Positions 12,601-24,389 of a stretch of 64,000 nucleotides of DNA are shown in pieces; positions within the stretch are counted from its first letter, which is position 1, and each line of letters begins with the position of its first letter. A program made the position numbers and the translations under genes. The stretch is from contig QJPP01001555.1 of the NCBI GenBank assembly GCA_003996215.1, positions 1 to 64,000 of the forward strand, given 5' to 3'. The DNA is from Jaltomata sinuosa (lineage: Eukaryota > Streptophyta > Magnoliopsida > Solanales > Solanaceae). The notes beneath the pieces were generated by a model. The model was not told the DNA's origin. It did no database searches and saw nothing but the letters and a program-made list of their open reading frames with translations.

Positions 12601-14532
12601 AGAAATGATAGCTCTCAAAATTTGAGAGAGAGAAGGAAAAATATATATATAATGGCATGATTGAGATATGGGAAGTACGTAGAAAGTAATAACAAGATTC
12701 CTATCTAAGTTTCTTTTTCATTATAATTTGTTAATAGTAGTAGTACTATCTCTTTTGAATTACAATATTTATAACATAATGATGATGATCATATTGGTGC
12801 ACGCAGGGAGCGTGGATCTGTCTATAACTTTTCCTCTTTTATCTTTTCCAGTCGTGATGAATATATGACAAATTCTCATCCAATTTATTTTCTTTTTCCT
12901 CCACTTTCCTTTCTTTTTTCTTTTTGGGTCAAACTAATTTTTTTGCAAAGGCATTCGTCACTGCTATTTAAATAGACTTGGCATTTAGCCGTACGTTACT
13001 ACCCAAAAAAAATCGGAATTGGCTGCGAACTTTGTTACTAATCTGTCGCTATCTCGCTCGTAGCTAACAGAAATTTGTCGCTAATCCGTCGCTCGTCGCT
13101 AATCCGATCAGTATTTCGCTCGTAGCTAACGAAAATTCATCGCTAAATAGTATTAGCAACCGATTTTGTTATTTAGCTATAAAATTTGTCCGTCGCTAAA
13201 TCCTGTTCTTTTTTAGTAGTTATCAATATTTATATCAACGGAAGACTAGGCGGATCTAGCTTGCAATTTACCCGTTCATATGAATTGAGTAGTTTTTATA
13301 AATCATCTGTATTATCCCCGAAAGGTCTATAATGTATTTAAGTTGGTTAATTTAAATCAATAAATCCTTTTTATAGATTTTAAATTTTGAATTTGCCCTA
13401 AATAGAAGTATATATCTAAGTTATTATTGTTTTGATAGTACTAAAAGAAAAAAGATGCATGGTGATTGCCAGCACGTTCTCTCTTCAAAGAGGAATATTA
13501 CAGCTCCATAACACACTTGAACCACAAATCAAAATGTAGTACTATTCATTTTGACTAACTTTTTTCTTTACCGTACCATATCAATGAATTTTGCTGGAAT
13601 TTGTTTCACATTTGTCATTCTAATTAGTACATATATCATTTTTCTTTTCTTTGCCAAAGATATGACTGTACCTAATTTTCTTAACCTGTAAGTTTTTCTT
13701 GTGATTCATTCTCTTTTCTTTTTTCCTTCATTAGGAAGCCTTCATATCTAGTGTGTGTATATGTGTGTATTAAATACATGAACAACATCGGATGTGAACA
13801 CTATTATTCAAAGAGCTAGTTTAAATTCTTTAGAATGACGTATAAAAATACATACACATACGCATGATATTCACGGTAATCTGATAAAAATGATAACTAC
13901 TATCATATTATGATAGATTAACTACAATAATAGTGTGAATTTATTTAACGATGTCAGTCTTTCAATATATATATATTACTTAAACATACAAAAAACTGTG
14001 AATTGAAATTAGCATAAGTGATGTTTGTTGTGGTAGGACACTATATATGTACCAAAAATAAAGTAGTTAACTTTAGTTTTAAATGTTTGTATTACCAATC
14101 TTGTGTTTGAGAACAAGACACATGACTGATCATGTAATCCATGTTGTTATTAGCATGCACCTCATGATTAGTTCTCCACTGGAAACAAGTTTTGGCACAT
14201 TAATTAGAACTAATAATCCTACAATTTTTGTTCGTTATTGAACTATAATTGCTCAATTTTTTGCTTTTTTTTTCTTGGGGGTAGGGTGTTGGGGGGGGGG
14301 GGGGTTGGAGGGGGAGTCATGACTCATGAGAATAGAGCATTTAAGAGCCTGGTCAGCAAATTATTACTCCTCCTCTTCATTCATGTGTCATAAGTTAATG
14401 ATTTTTTCCCCAGAAATTACAATTTGACCCACTATTTGAGTTAAGAAAGATTTTTTCCGATATTAATTTTGGGTTAATCTATCTGTGTAAATATAGTTTA
14501 TGTTGTTATTATATATTAATTCAAATAACTAT
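9627..14532. other. AT-rich intergenic DNA with element relics, no gene seen
   Basis: No reading frame or exon set with recognisable protein similarity was found. Recognisable parts are a degraded hAT-like relic at about 9853-10065, an 18-base G-run at 10931-10948, three imperfect copies of a 36-bp unit (CTTCAAATAGACAGATCTTTAATTTTTGC type) at about 12075-12170, a CACTA-like relic at 12993-13226, and a G-run near 14291-14304. Confidence 0.7.
12993..13226. mobile_element. CACTA-like MITE or terminal relic
   Basis: The left part reads TTACTACCCAAAAAAAATCGG and the right part ends CTTTTTTAGTAGTT, i.e. degraded CACTAC...GTAGTG ends. Between them lie short repeats of (T)CGCTAAT and GTAGCTAACGAAAATT in alternating orientation. 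Such subterminal repeats are common in CACTA (Spm-like) elements of plants. Boundaries are approximate. Confidence 0.5.
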
Positions 14533-14534
14533 TA

Positions 14535-14792
14535 CTCCCTTCATTCACTTTTACCTGTTACATTTCTCTTTTTTGAGAATCAATTTAGTTAATTTTCAGA
14601 ATTAAATTGAATTAAATTAATTTAATATTTTAAATTAAAAATTTAAATATCTAAAATTATACAAAAATATTATAAGTTGCAATTCATCTTATATTAAAAT
14701 GATGAAAAAATATATCTTAAAGTATTAGTCAAAGTTTATATAGTTTGACTCTCGAGAAGCGAAACGTGACAAGTAGAAGTGAATAGAGAAAG
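14535..14792. mobile_element. Stowaway-like MITE
   Basis: The ends are CTCCCTTCATTCACTTTTACC and the inverted GGTAAAAGTGAATGAAG-like sequence AAGTAGAAGTGAATAGAGAAAG. The element is 258 bp, AT-rich inside, and flanked by TA on both sides (14533-14534 and 14793-14794). TA duplication and CTCCCT ends are the hallmarks of Stowaway (Tc1/mariner) MITEs. Confidence 0.75.
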
Positions 14793-14794
14793 TA

Positions 14795-15058
14795 TCTCAT
14801 TAAAAATTTCCCATTGAAAAATGTTCAATGACTATTTTCACAGATATTTTGATTGAATTAGTGAAAATAAAAAATTTTCACACAAAAAAATTAGGAAGCT
14901 TCTAATATTTCAATGAAAATCTGTTTCTCACTATGCATTTTAATTCCCAGTGAGCTAGTTAGTTGGAAAATAAGTGAAAAAATCATGTTTTATTACATAA
15001 TTTTATCATTGATTTACCGTGAAAAATTAAAAAAGTCTTTAAATTAGTTCTAGTAGTG
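14795..15058. mobile_element. CACTA-type MITE, degraded copy of the one at 42750
   Basis: Segments such as GAAAAATGTTCA, AAAAAATTAGGAAG, GAGAATCTGTTTC (here GAAAATCTGTTTC) and the CATTGATT...GTGGAAAA block occur in the same order as in the complete copy at 42750-43002. The right end TAGTAGTG is kept. The left CACTA end is lost where it meets the Stowaway element. Confidence 0.7.
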
Positions 15059-15062
15059 ACCA

Positions 15063-15235
15063 TCAAGAATTACGATGGAGTAGTAAGTACTCCTTCGAGT
15101 TTGAATTCTGAGTATAAAGTTATCTTTGTTAGAAAATATTTTATGTCTTAATATGGGACTTCCGGCTCAAAGTCAAATTTTATCAAACCTCATTATAAAT
15201 ATCAAACACCGAGTGATAAACCAAAAAATAATCAA
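15063..15235 (+). mobile_element. Degraded tRNA-derived SINE
   Basis: The 5' part has tRNA promoter-like remnants (GATGGAGTAGTAAGTACTCC ... CGAGTTTGAATTC). The body matches three other copies in the window through the blocks TTATGTCTTAATATGGGACTT, TCAAACCTCATTATAAATA and CAAACACCGAGTGATAAACC. The other copies are at 27354, 30920 and 33537. Confidence 0.55.
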
Positions 15236-16637
15236 ACGCCATTTGTATATGAAATCTGTTGCAAAATGCTAACACTGTTTTATCGATGCTCTTGTTGTAC
15301 CAAAAAGTTGTTCACACACCAAGTAATCCCACTAAAATGACCGAATCACCCTTCATCAAGCTTTGACTAGACAGTCTTTTCAAATAAAAAAGCTGCTTCC
15401 TTCGAATCATTGTGCGGCTTCGGGAGTAGGGATGGAATGTCCTTTTCTACTCTATTAGCAGCCATGAATGGAGGGATAAACTGGTAATTTCCAATGTTAA
15501 GCAAAAATTACACCAAAGTTTACTCAATTTAAACGAAGTAGATCCAAAAATGTATACTAGTAGATAAAGTTAATATAAACTACTAGTAATTTTTGTTTTG
15601 TTATAATCGTAATATCTGAATCAATTTGTACGTATCTCAATTTTTAATTAATTTTACAAAATACTTGTTATGTGCCATCATCACAATTCACAGATAGAAT
15701 AATTATGTCCTACAAAACTTAAATATATGAATAGAAATTATTTACGTAGTATTTTTGCTATCTCATCTTTCTTTTTAATTCAACGATAAAGTAGTATCAA
15801 AAAAGTATATTGATTATAGGTTAAGAAATTAATTTTTAGAAGTGTGTAATAAATTTGCAACAAATTAAAGATAGTATTAGCTAGACACTCACTGTATGCA
15901 GAGAAAGACACTGACAAAAAAGAAATCCTTACGTGTACGTTGTATATGGCCCTGTGGGTGTTATAATACTGGAGTCTCTACTTTGTATTTGTGTATGGCA
16001 AATTTACTGTGCCCCATGAAATAATGATCTTTCTGTTTTTATTTGTTTGGCTTCTTTCTTTTTCTTCCTTGTCTTCAGTACTTCAAGTTACTGCTGCTAG
16101 CTGATTATATCAAGTTTGGAACATTATGATTGGGTCAAGAACCCCTCATATACCCCCCCCCCCCGTTAATTTATTTATTTTTTAAAATAAATAAAAAGGA
16201 AAAGAAAGGCTTTTAATTTTTTCTGCCGAACCTAACCTTGAAGGTTTTTATTAAGGGGAGTGTGACTCTTCAACAATATCTGGCAAAGGGCAAAGTTTTA
16301 TGAGAGAAAGCTGATGAAAAGCTGAAAGTTGAAAAGCTAAAAGAAAGCTGAATGATAACCGAAAGAGAGAAAGCAAACAAGAAAAGACCCTTTTTATTAT
16401 TTTCCTCCATGGTGTTTTCTGTATCTTCTTCTTCTTCTTCTTCTTCTTCTCATGACCCAATTCCCATCTCTCTCTCTCTTCTTCATAGTTTTTCATGTTG
16501 TAATTGATTAACCCCTTTTTTTCCCCTTCAAAAAAACCTAAGAACTAGCCCTTACTTGTTTTACTGAATTTTCATATATCCAAAACTCAGAAATATTAGC
16601 TAGTAGTAAGCAAGAATAATCCGTTTGATCAGTAGTC
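15236..16637 (+). promoter_or_regulatory. Upstream region and 5' leader of the IDD gene
   Basis: This stretch has no coding content. The last 240 bases before the start codon are pyrimidine-rich. They contain a CTT microsatellite (about 16427-16449) and CT repeats (16471-16480), followed by TTGTTTTACTGAATTTTC. CT-rich leaders of this kind are typical just upstream of plant start codons. The exact transcription start and TATA box cannot be fixed by eye. A C-run lies at 16147-16164. Confidence 0.45.
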
Positions 16638-18955
16638 ATGTTAAGCAATAACAACCCCTCTTCTTCGTCTGACCCTTTTAATTCCTCCGAAAATGCAAAC
16701 AACGCTAGTAGAAGAAAAAGAAGGCCTGCAGGAACCCCAGGTATGCAAAATTCAATGAGTTTACCATCGTCATACTATTTTATTCACGTTTTTTTATTAC
16801 AGTGAGAATCGAACTCACACCTATTGTATGTGCTAAAATATTTTGATCAGGCGAATTGCGCTAATATGTTTTAATTAATTCCATTAGATCCGGATGCTGA
16901 AGTGGTATCGCTCTCGCCGAAAACGTTATTGGAATCGGATCGATACGTATGTGAGATCTGTAATCAGGGATTTCAGAGAGACCAAAACTTGCAGATGCAT
17001 AGGAGAAGGCATAAGGTGCCATGGAAGTTGCTCAAAAGAGAAACCCCAATAGTCAGAAAGCGCGTTTTCGTTTGCCCAGAGCCTACTTGTCTCCACCATG
17101 ATCCTTGCCACGCCTTGGGAGATCTCGTTGGCATTAAAAAGCACTTCCGCAGAAAACACAGCAATCATAAGCAATGGGTATGTGAGAAATGCTCTAAAGG
17201 ATATGCGGTTCAGTCCGACTACAAAGCACATCTTAAAACTTGTGGCACTCGTGGTCATTCTTGTGACTGTGGCCGCGTTTTTTCAAGGTATCATCTTCTA
17301 CTTTAATGGTGTTTCCGAGATATATATGCTCTATCTTCTTGGACTAATACTATATTCAGCTTTAAAAAAAATTATTCTTAAAATCTACGAATGACTAATA
17401 CGAATGTCATGTCTTGGTCAAAACAAAAGCAATTTCTATATGAGGGTTTTAGGAATTTTTTTTTGATTTTGTAATTGCTGTTTAGGCTTTTGGAAAGAGA
17501 AGGAATAAACCAAAGTCCGCAAAATTAGTAAGCTGTTTCCTTCAGATATAAATGATAAGTTGCCTTAATACTATACATCCATTATTTTATACTTCAAAAC
17601 AGTATAAAATCGTCTTTCATGGGTCATTCTTGATGCGTAAAGTTGTTTTTTTAATAAATAATTTAAGAATCAGAATCAGTTTCTTTCAATTAATCAACGT
17701 GTTTTGACTTTCTTAATCTTTTTCATTATTCTATGCTTCCTACAGGAATGAAATGGACTCCCTCTAAAAAAAACATTCTGCTTGATTTATTAAGAAGAAT
17801 GAGGATGTTAGTTATACTTCCATTTACTAAAAACTACTGTTAAATATTTAGCTCAGCTAGTTTTCTTTTTCTTTTTTTCTTTTACCTTCTTGGTCTAGCT
17901 AAGTTCGTGTAATTTTGCCTAACATAGTTATGCTTTTCTTCATAGTTACTTGCTCCCACATTCATCAATGATAAGTTGAGATCCACTTTGAATCATTACA
18001 TACTACCAGCATTTGATAAAGTTGTCCTTTTTTTCCCCACTTTTTCCATTACACCCAAAAATCATGACCACTTTACTTTTCTCCAAACAAGTAAATTACT
18101 ATTTGCATGACGAAAAAATGATTCCTCTCTTTTGTATCTTATTATAGGGTGGAAAGCTTCATCGAACATCAAGATGCTTGCAGCATGGGACGGCTCCGAT
18201 CTGAATCACAATCTTTACATCCGCCTTGCCTTTCTCGCACAGCTTCGAGTACTCCTAGCCCGTCAAGCGACACGAATCTCAGCACAACACCATGGTCTAG
18301 TACGTTGCTAAAGAAATTGTCATCCGCCGCAACTACTCATCATGCTAATCCCAACATCATGAAAAGTTCCACAAAGCAACACAATTTGGAGCTACAGCTC
18401 TTGACTACTACCACATCATCATCTAGCCCGGCCTTCGACGTCTCAGTATCGTCTAAACCGAACGAAGATCACTCAACTTACAATCTCCAACTCTCCATTG
18501 GCTCCTCAGATTTCAACGAGTCATCAGAAAACGCAAATGACAAGCGTGGTTCGGATGCTTTGAGGTTTAAGGATGAAGCGACGGAGCAGATAAGGTTAGC
18601 CATGTCAGAAAAGGCGTATGCCGAGGAGGCGAGGCAGCAAGCGAAGAGGCAGATCGAGTTGGCTGAGCAGGAATTCGCCAATGCCAAGAGAATTAGGCAA
18701 CAAGCACAAGCGGAGTTGGACAAGGCGAATGCATTGAAAGAACATGCCATCAAGCAAATCAACTCTACTCTTTCACAAATCACTTGTCATTCTTGCAAAC
18801 AGAAATTCCAATCGTCAACTCAAAGAGTTAATATTAATGTAGATGAGAACAACTCATTGGCATTGAGTTATATTTCTTCAGGTTTAACAGAAGGTCATCA
18901 TGAAGTTGCCAAGAATATCAACCAAAACGAACATCTCAAACTTTCTCAACGTTAG
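16638..18955 (+). CDS. C2H2 INDETERMINATE-DOMAIN transcription factor, IDD14/IDD15(SGR5)/IDD16 clade
   Basis: The coding sequence joins 16638-16740, 16888-17287 and 18148-18955 and gives 436 aa. All splice sites are GT-AG. The ID domain is complete: basic RRKRRPAGTPDPDAEV (25-40), then a C2H2 finger (C56, C59, H72, H76), a second finger (C97, C102, H120, H125), and two CCHC fingers (C133/C136/H149/C153 and C160/C162/H175/C179). The tail has an LxLxL (EAR-type) motif, LELQL, at about 248-252 and a charged helix rich in A, E, K, Q (about 307-373) ending CHSCKQKF. That tail, and the RRKRRPAGTP variant, point to the IDD14/15/16 clade. In Arabidopsis these nuclear factors act in shoot gravitropism, auxin and starch-related growth. 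The gene stands alone: no neighbour within 12 kb. Clade placement is inferred; function in this species is not shown. Confidence 0.9.
16799..16870 (-). other. tRNA-like relic in intron 1 of the IDD gene
   Basis: On the minus strand, GTGAGTTCGATTCTCAC forms a perfect 5-bp T-arm with a 7-base TTCGATT loop. The remaining stems and an acceptor arm cannot be drawn. It is therefore a tRNA-derived remnant (SINE head or tRNA pseudogene) and not a working tRNA gene. Confidence 0.3.
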
Positions 18956-19822
18956 TTCCTAAATTGTATTTCTTTTATCTCTTTAACTAGTTACTTTTCT
19001 CTTAATTTTTTTTTTCATGTTTGTTGATTATATATTATAGCTAGTAGTGTAGTGAAGGGTGGTGGTGCTAAGAATAGTTAATGAGGGGTTGTATGAAAAA
19101 AAAGAGAGAGGGTATTTGGTGTTATTTGTTTTTATTTTTTTAAAAATTCTTGCAGGGTGACTGTCATAATGGTGTTTTTCAGCAAGGGCAATAATGTGAG
19201 ATTTCTTGGTATCAAATTTTGCAGGGTTTCTTGATTTCACTACTAGTACTCATCAATATAGTAACTATTTCATTGAGTTGAATGAGCTGTATAAAGAAAG
19301 AAAAAAAGAAACAGAGAAAAACAGAGAATTAAATTATATTAATCTGATCTGGTCTCTCTTACCCCTCAATTTTTGGTAATGTGTTAGATTTTGCGTTTGG
19401 ACTATTTGGAGATCTTTGTTGGCTGAGGTGGAGGGTGGAGGGATGACCCCAGTGGGTCTAGGTATTAAAGAATTGTACTGCCAATAAAATAATTGCTTAT
19501 TAAAATTTTGAAGAAAAAAAAAAACAGATGAATAGAAAGAAGGGGAATCAGATAATAGTCCTTTTCCCTGCTGGTAGTCTGCATCCTTATAAATGTTAAA
19601 GGGGAAAACACCATGTTTTTCAGTGCCAAAGTTGTAATGGTTAATGGCAGACTAGTCTCTTTCAAACTCTCAGACACAAACAAACTCCATTATATTCATT
19701 GATCACCAGTACTACTCTACTTACTTACTAGTCATCACAACACAGCCCTCTTTTTTCTTTTTTTTCTTTTTCAAGTTCATTTCCTCCAATCTTTTTTTGT
19801 TTTCTCTCATTTCATTTCATTC
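18956..19822. other. 3' region of the IDD gene and intergenic DNA
   Basis: No further exon is recognisable. The sequence is AT-rich with TATATATTATAG and AATAATGTG-like A/T signals that could serve 3'-end formation. From about 19715 it becomes strongly pyrimidine-rich, like a plant 5' leader, and leads into a small reading frame. Confidence 0.4.
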
Positions 19823-19912
19823 ATGAGAATCAGTAGCTGCTGCTGCTGCTGCTGCTGCTGCAGAAAAGAGAGAGAGTACTGTGTGGGTACAGTTACTACA
19901 GTGAGTGTCTGA
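19823..19912 (+). other. Small reading frame of 29 codons with a run of eight cysteines
   Basis: A CTG/TGC microsatellite lies in a short frame that starts ATG AGA ATC and gives MRISS, eight Cys, then RKEREYCVGTVTTVSV and a stop. It follows about 100 bp of CT-rich sequence that resembles a leader. I do not recognise a family. The likeliest explanation is a chance frame through a trinucleotide repeat. A transcribed non-coding RNA or a micropeptide is possible but unsupported. Confidence 0.25.
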
Positions 19913-21067
19913 AGAAAAAGACCAAAGCATCTTTCCTTTTTATGCAGAGACCGTTTGCTTTGGCAACATCTCTAGTTCAATGCAATACTTAAGATAATTT
20001 AACTGGTTCTTCCTCTTTCATCCAAAGGGGTCTAGTTCCAAGGATATTCTTTCTTTTCTTAAAATTACATATAAACCCCTTGACTGGTTACTAACAATAG
20101 TTTGAATTTACTCCTAATAAGGTCCATTTACAAAGAAATTGTTTTTCTAGTATTAGAATATTTTTTTTAATATTTTATTATTAGCGTTAATTATTTATTC
20201 TCCAAATTATTTTTTAAGACCTAATACTAGACATTAATTAATAGGAGTAATATGATAAAACAGTCATGTCAATTATTGTTTTATTAATGGGTGCGCCAAA
20301 TCAAATGTGACAAGTAAAATTGAACGGATGGAGTATTTCTTTTTTAGTTTTATATCGTTTTTATAAGAGATCCTTATTATTACACATAAAAAAAATAGTT
20401 AAAAGAGCAAGAGATCTCATTTTTCTCAAAAACTTTATACCATGATTTTTTTTTTTCAATCCCCGAATTTAAAATTCAATATCTCTAATTAAGAGTAGAG
20501 ATATTTGTCCATCCAGCAACATGTCCTCTTACTTTAGAAGATTTAACTCATATGTGTCAATAATGTAAAACTATTTACATCATTGATGTAATGTAATCTT
20601 TTCCATTAGGTTGTTTATCTTATTTTTTACTCAATTAATTTCAATCATTATGGATAACTTTATATTTATATTTTGAATGACGTAATTGATCCAAGTGCCT
20701 ATTTTGCAAGTAAATATTAGTACTTTGATATTTTTCTTAAATTCTTTAATTTCTTGGACATGTTTACATTGTGTTCTCGAAGACTTTATATCCAATAAAT
20801 CATGACCAATAAATGAATAAAGATTATTTTTGCCCTAAAGACAGAATTAACAACAGACAAAGATCCCTCTTTTATGTCTTTTCAACGAATTAAGAAAATC
20901 GACCTGCCAACTATAATCAAAATGAATGATCATTCTTCCTTTTCACAAACAAATTTCCCTTTCCTTTTAACTAAGCATTACTTAATATTCTCTATCCTTT
21001 ATATATTAACTTGCTTTCTTAACCTTGAGAGAAAGAGTTAGAACGTCAGATCAAAAAAGGAAAAAGA
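19913..21067. other. Intergenic DNA
   Basis: AT-rich sequence with no gene seen. A single Stowaway-like right end (GTGACAAGTAAAATTGAACGGATGGAGTA, split here as GAACGGATGGAGTA) occurs near 20305-20336, without a clear partner end. Confidence 0.5.
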
Positions 21068-21419
21068 TAGATAAAGATTCCACATTGGACCGGGATGAGA
21101 TCTCGGACCTCCTTATATGGCTTGGGCAATTCTCCACCTTTTGAACTAGCTTTTGAGGTGTGAATTAGACATAAAATTTATTTTAACATGATATCAGAGC
21201 GAGGCCTATGAGTTTGATGTGGGACCTCAAACAATCAACGAATTATATGATCGTGCATGCTCCAGTCCGAACAGTGTTTGGACGTGAGGGAGGTGATGAA
21301 GATCTCACATCACACCGAGACAAGATCCCAGGATTCCTTATATGACTTGACAATTCCTTCTCTCTTTGAGTTAGCTTTTGAGGTGTGAGTGAAAAAATTA
21401 GGTCACACAAATTTTAATA
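21068..21419 (+). mobile_element. TRIM (miniature LTR retrotransposon), about 350 bp
   Basis: Two direct repeats of about 120 bp (about 21068-21188 and 21294-21419) share AAGAT(T/C)(C/T)CACAT, CCTTATATG(G/A)CTTG, TAGCTTTTGAGGTGTGA and other blocks. Straight after the first lies TGATATCAGAGC, one base off the methionine-initiator primer site TGGTATCAGAGC. Before the second lies the purine run GTGAGGGAGG. The internal part is only about 100 bp and has no coding sequence. These are the features of a TRIM element. Exact ends are approximate. Confidence 0.75.
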
Positions 21420-24389
21420 TGGACTTGGAAAATAGATATATATGAGGCAAGCATTATATTGACGGACTAGTTGAAGGAAGCCGATAATAAACATGAAAAA
21501 TACGAGAGATTATAATAATTTTTAAGATTGAGAAAATTGTGAAGATCATAGTAACAAAATAGATCTTTTAGTTGTAGTGGTTGCTTAATGACTAGTGTGT
21601 GGATGAAAAATCAAAGAAAAGGAGAACTTTGTCTATTGTTTAGAATTTGAATGTTCTCTTCGATTTAAAAATAAACTTGGGAGTGGGTGGGTGGGTGGGG
21701 GGAATTAATTATACACATTTACAATAAGGCTCAAGAATAAAAAATTGTTAATTGCGAAGGTAGTGTGTCGTCATCAATTATTTCGCTTGCATATATTGCA
21801 CTCCCTCCATTTTAATTAATATGAAATGGTATATATTATAGGAAGGTTTAAAAATTTATACGCTTCGGGTATTTATAGTTTAAGCTAAACTATAGTATAA
21901 TTTATTCAAATAATTTAATGTTGTAATGTTATATATTAATTAATTATAATTAAACTTTAAAAAAACATAATTAAATTAGAAAAACTTATAAGTATGTGAA
22001 CACACGACATTCATCTATTTAATTGGTAATAACACCAAAATAAATTTTACCAAATAGAAATGGGATCTAATAAGCCACATTTGGGAGAGTTTGATAATGT
22101 ATTTTGAATCTCCTTACACAAATTCCTAAACCCATCACTAAATTCAAGAAATGAGAATTATCTAAGACCATATAACAAAAGCAAATAAGTCCCAATCAAC
22201 ACGAAACTAAACAGAAAAAAAGAATTGAACCCGAGAAAGTGTATTCATGACATTACAATTACATAAATAAAATTATGTTATTTATATGAGAGATTATTTG
22301 ATTATAAGACCATCGCCTGATCTTATTGATTTGGAAAATGTGAGAAGATCCCAAGTTATCAACAAGTATTCTAATAGTAGTTCTTATTAAATTGAACATT
22401 GTGAGGCTTGAAAAATTTTGTATTGAAGAAAAGAAGTCAAAAAAATTATGGAGAAAATAAAATAGGCCTATAAATTGAGATGGCGGATGAGATAAAATGT
22501 TTCAGTTTGAAAAAAAAAAAAACACAGTGCAAGTAATTAAAGATTGAAAAAGGTAAGAGGGAGATTTGGCTTTAACCCTTTACAAACTTGTTTTTTGGTT
22601 TTATATCATTTTTATAAGAAAATTTATTCTTATAGAGATCGGAAAAAAAGAACTTTTTCTTCTATTTTTATAAAATGATCATAAAAAATCATTTCTGTAC
22701 GTAATGATAAGTTTGTGTCTAGCTTGTATGGCGAATATTTGCCAATTTTCTAGCATTCAAGATGCGTAGGAGGTTCAATTAATACACATAAAAGTTGTAC
22801 TCATTCATTGGGTTAATTTCACGTATGAAAAGTTACAAATTTATTTTCTTATTTTATTAAAAAAAATTGAATTTAGCTATTATGATAATAAAATATTTAT
22901 TTATTATAACGGTAAGATCATAAAACTAATTTTAATAATAGTAAAATAATTGAATTTTATCCAATATACTGACAAAGTTATTGAAAAATATGTTATGGCA
23001 CTGTGCGAGAAAAATATGTGTGTTATAATTGATTAATTTTGGTAATATTTCCTACAATAATATGCACTTCTAGACAAAATTATTTTACAAAAATTATAAC
23101 AATTCTCCGACATGTCGTCCAAAATGCTTTACGCAATAAATGCTTTAACAGAAGGACTTGCGCACACATATATATAGTAGTATTAATAATTGTATATTGA
23201 TTGTTATTAGTAAGATGTTGGTCTAAATTAAAAATAATTTAATTAATATTTAAATTTAAATAAGCTTAAGATACCTCATAAAGTATCGAGTTTTTTTACG
23301 TGTGGGTATCCTTATGTATTTCTAATTTAATAATGGACTAATTCAGAAATACAGAAATTTAATTTGCTCAATTATAAATAGGTTATGTCCCTAAATCAGA
23401 TCGTAAGTTTTTTTTTCCTTTTTCTGATATCCCATTATTGAAAAAGAAAAGAGTTGCTCACGTCTTAATTTGAAAGTCGGGGGTGTGAATTTTTGAGAAC
23501 TCAGTAATTTTTACGCAAATTCTATATGTAATTCATAAACTTTAAATTTTGAATTCGCTAATTGCTTAAGACAAGATAATTTTAACCGATTTTATGAATT
23601 CAGATATGCTTTCGCATCTATTTTTTCTTTCTAAGATAATTCGAATAGGATAGATTCTGTTAGATGATGAAACAAACTTATCTAAACAAAAAGACATCTC
23701 CATCACAGGGCATATGTTTCACATACAGAAAAAGAGTGATTTGATATATTTGTCACATATACATATATATACTTTGGAAAATAAATAAAATGCCCCATGG
23801 TGTGTGGCATTGTGTTTATCCACGTACTGTGCATTCTACAGAATCAAATAGAAAATAACAACAAATAATTAGGCAAGACAATGGCCACCTTCCTAATTCG
23901 TTTTCTTTGTAGATTGCAAATAAAGACACCTTATCCTTCAACTGTTACCAAAGGAGACAACAATATTAAAGAATCTTTTCAACTCATAAAAAATACCATA
24001 TGCTATTTTCTCATAGATCAATTATTTTGATTCATTTATAGCCGTTAACTTCATTTTCCAAATAACAGTTTTCCCCCCCAATTATAACAGCTATTATTAG
24101 TAAAAAACAAGTACTAGACTCGTAATAGAAAGTTCCAATTATATAATATATATTCTGAGTTTCCTCAAAAATAAATTTAAGGGCTATCTGACAGCAGTAT
24201 AAAACTTGAGGCATGTTATGTCATTAAACGTGAAGTGGCTAATATCAAGTAGTACATTAGGCAATGGTCATGACTTATCTCAACTTTTTTACATCATTTT
24301 GTGGTAGCAATTAGTGAGCAACTCATGATGCATGTTCTAATACAAAAGGTACATTAGAAAAGTGAACGTTAAGTTGGTGGTGTTATTGT
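21420..24389. other. Intergenic DNA, no gene seen
   Basis: Strongly AT-rich. No exon, RNA gene or well-bounded element was recognised. CTCCCTCCATTTTAATTAATATG at about 21801 (given here as CTCCCTCCATTTTAATT) resembles a Stowaway left end, but the right end is unclear. Confidence 0.5.

Noticed and set aside
16799..16870. Possible tRNA gene in IDD intron 1
   Set aside because: Only the T-arm folds. No acceptor stem, D-arm or anticodon arm can be drawn.
16926..17258. 110-codon minus-strand frame
   Set aside because: It is the shadow of IDD exon 2 on the opposite strand.
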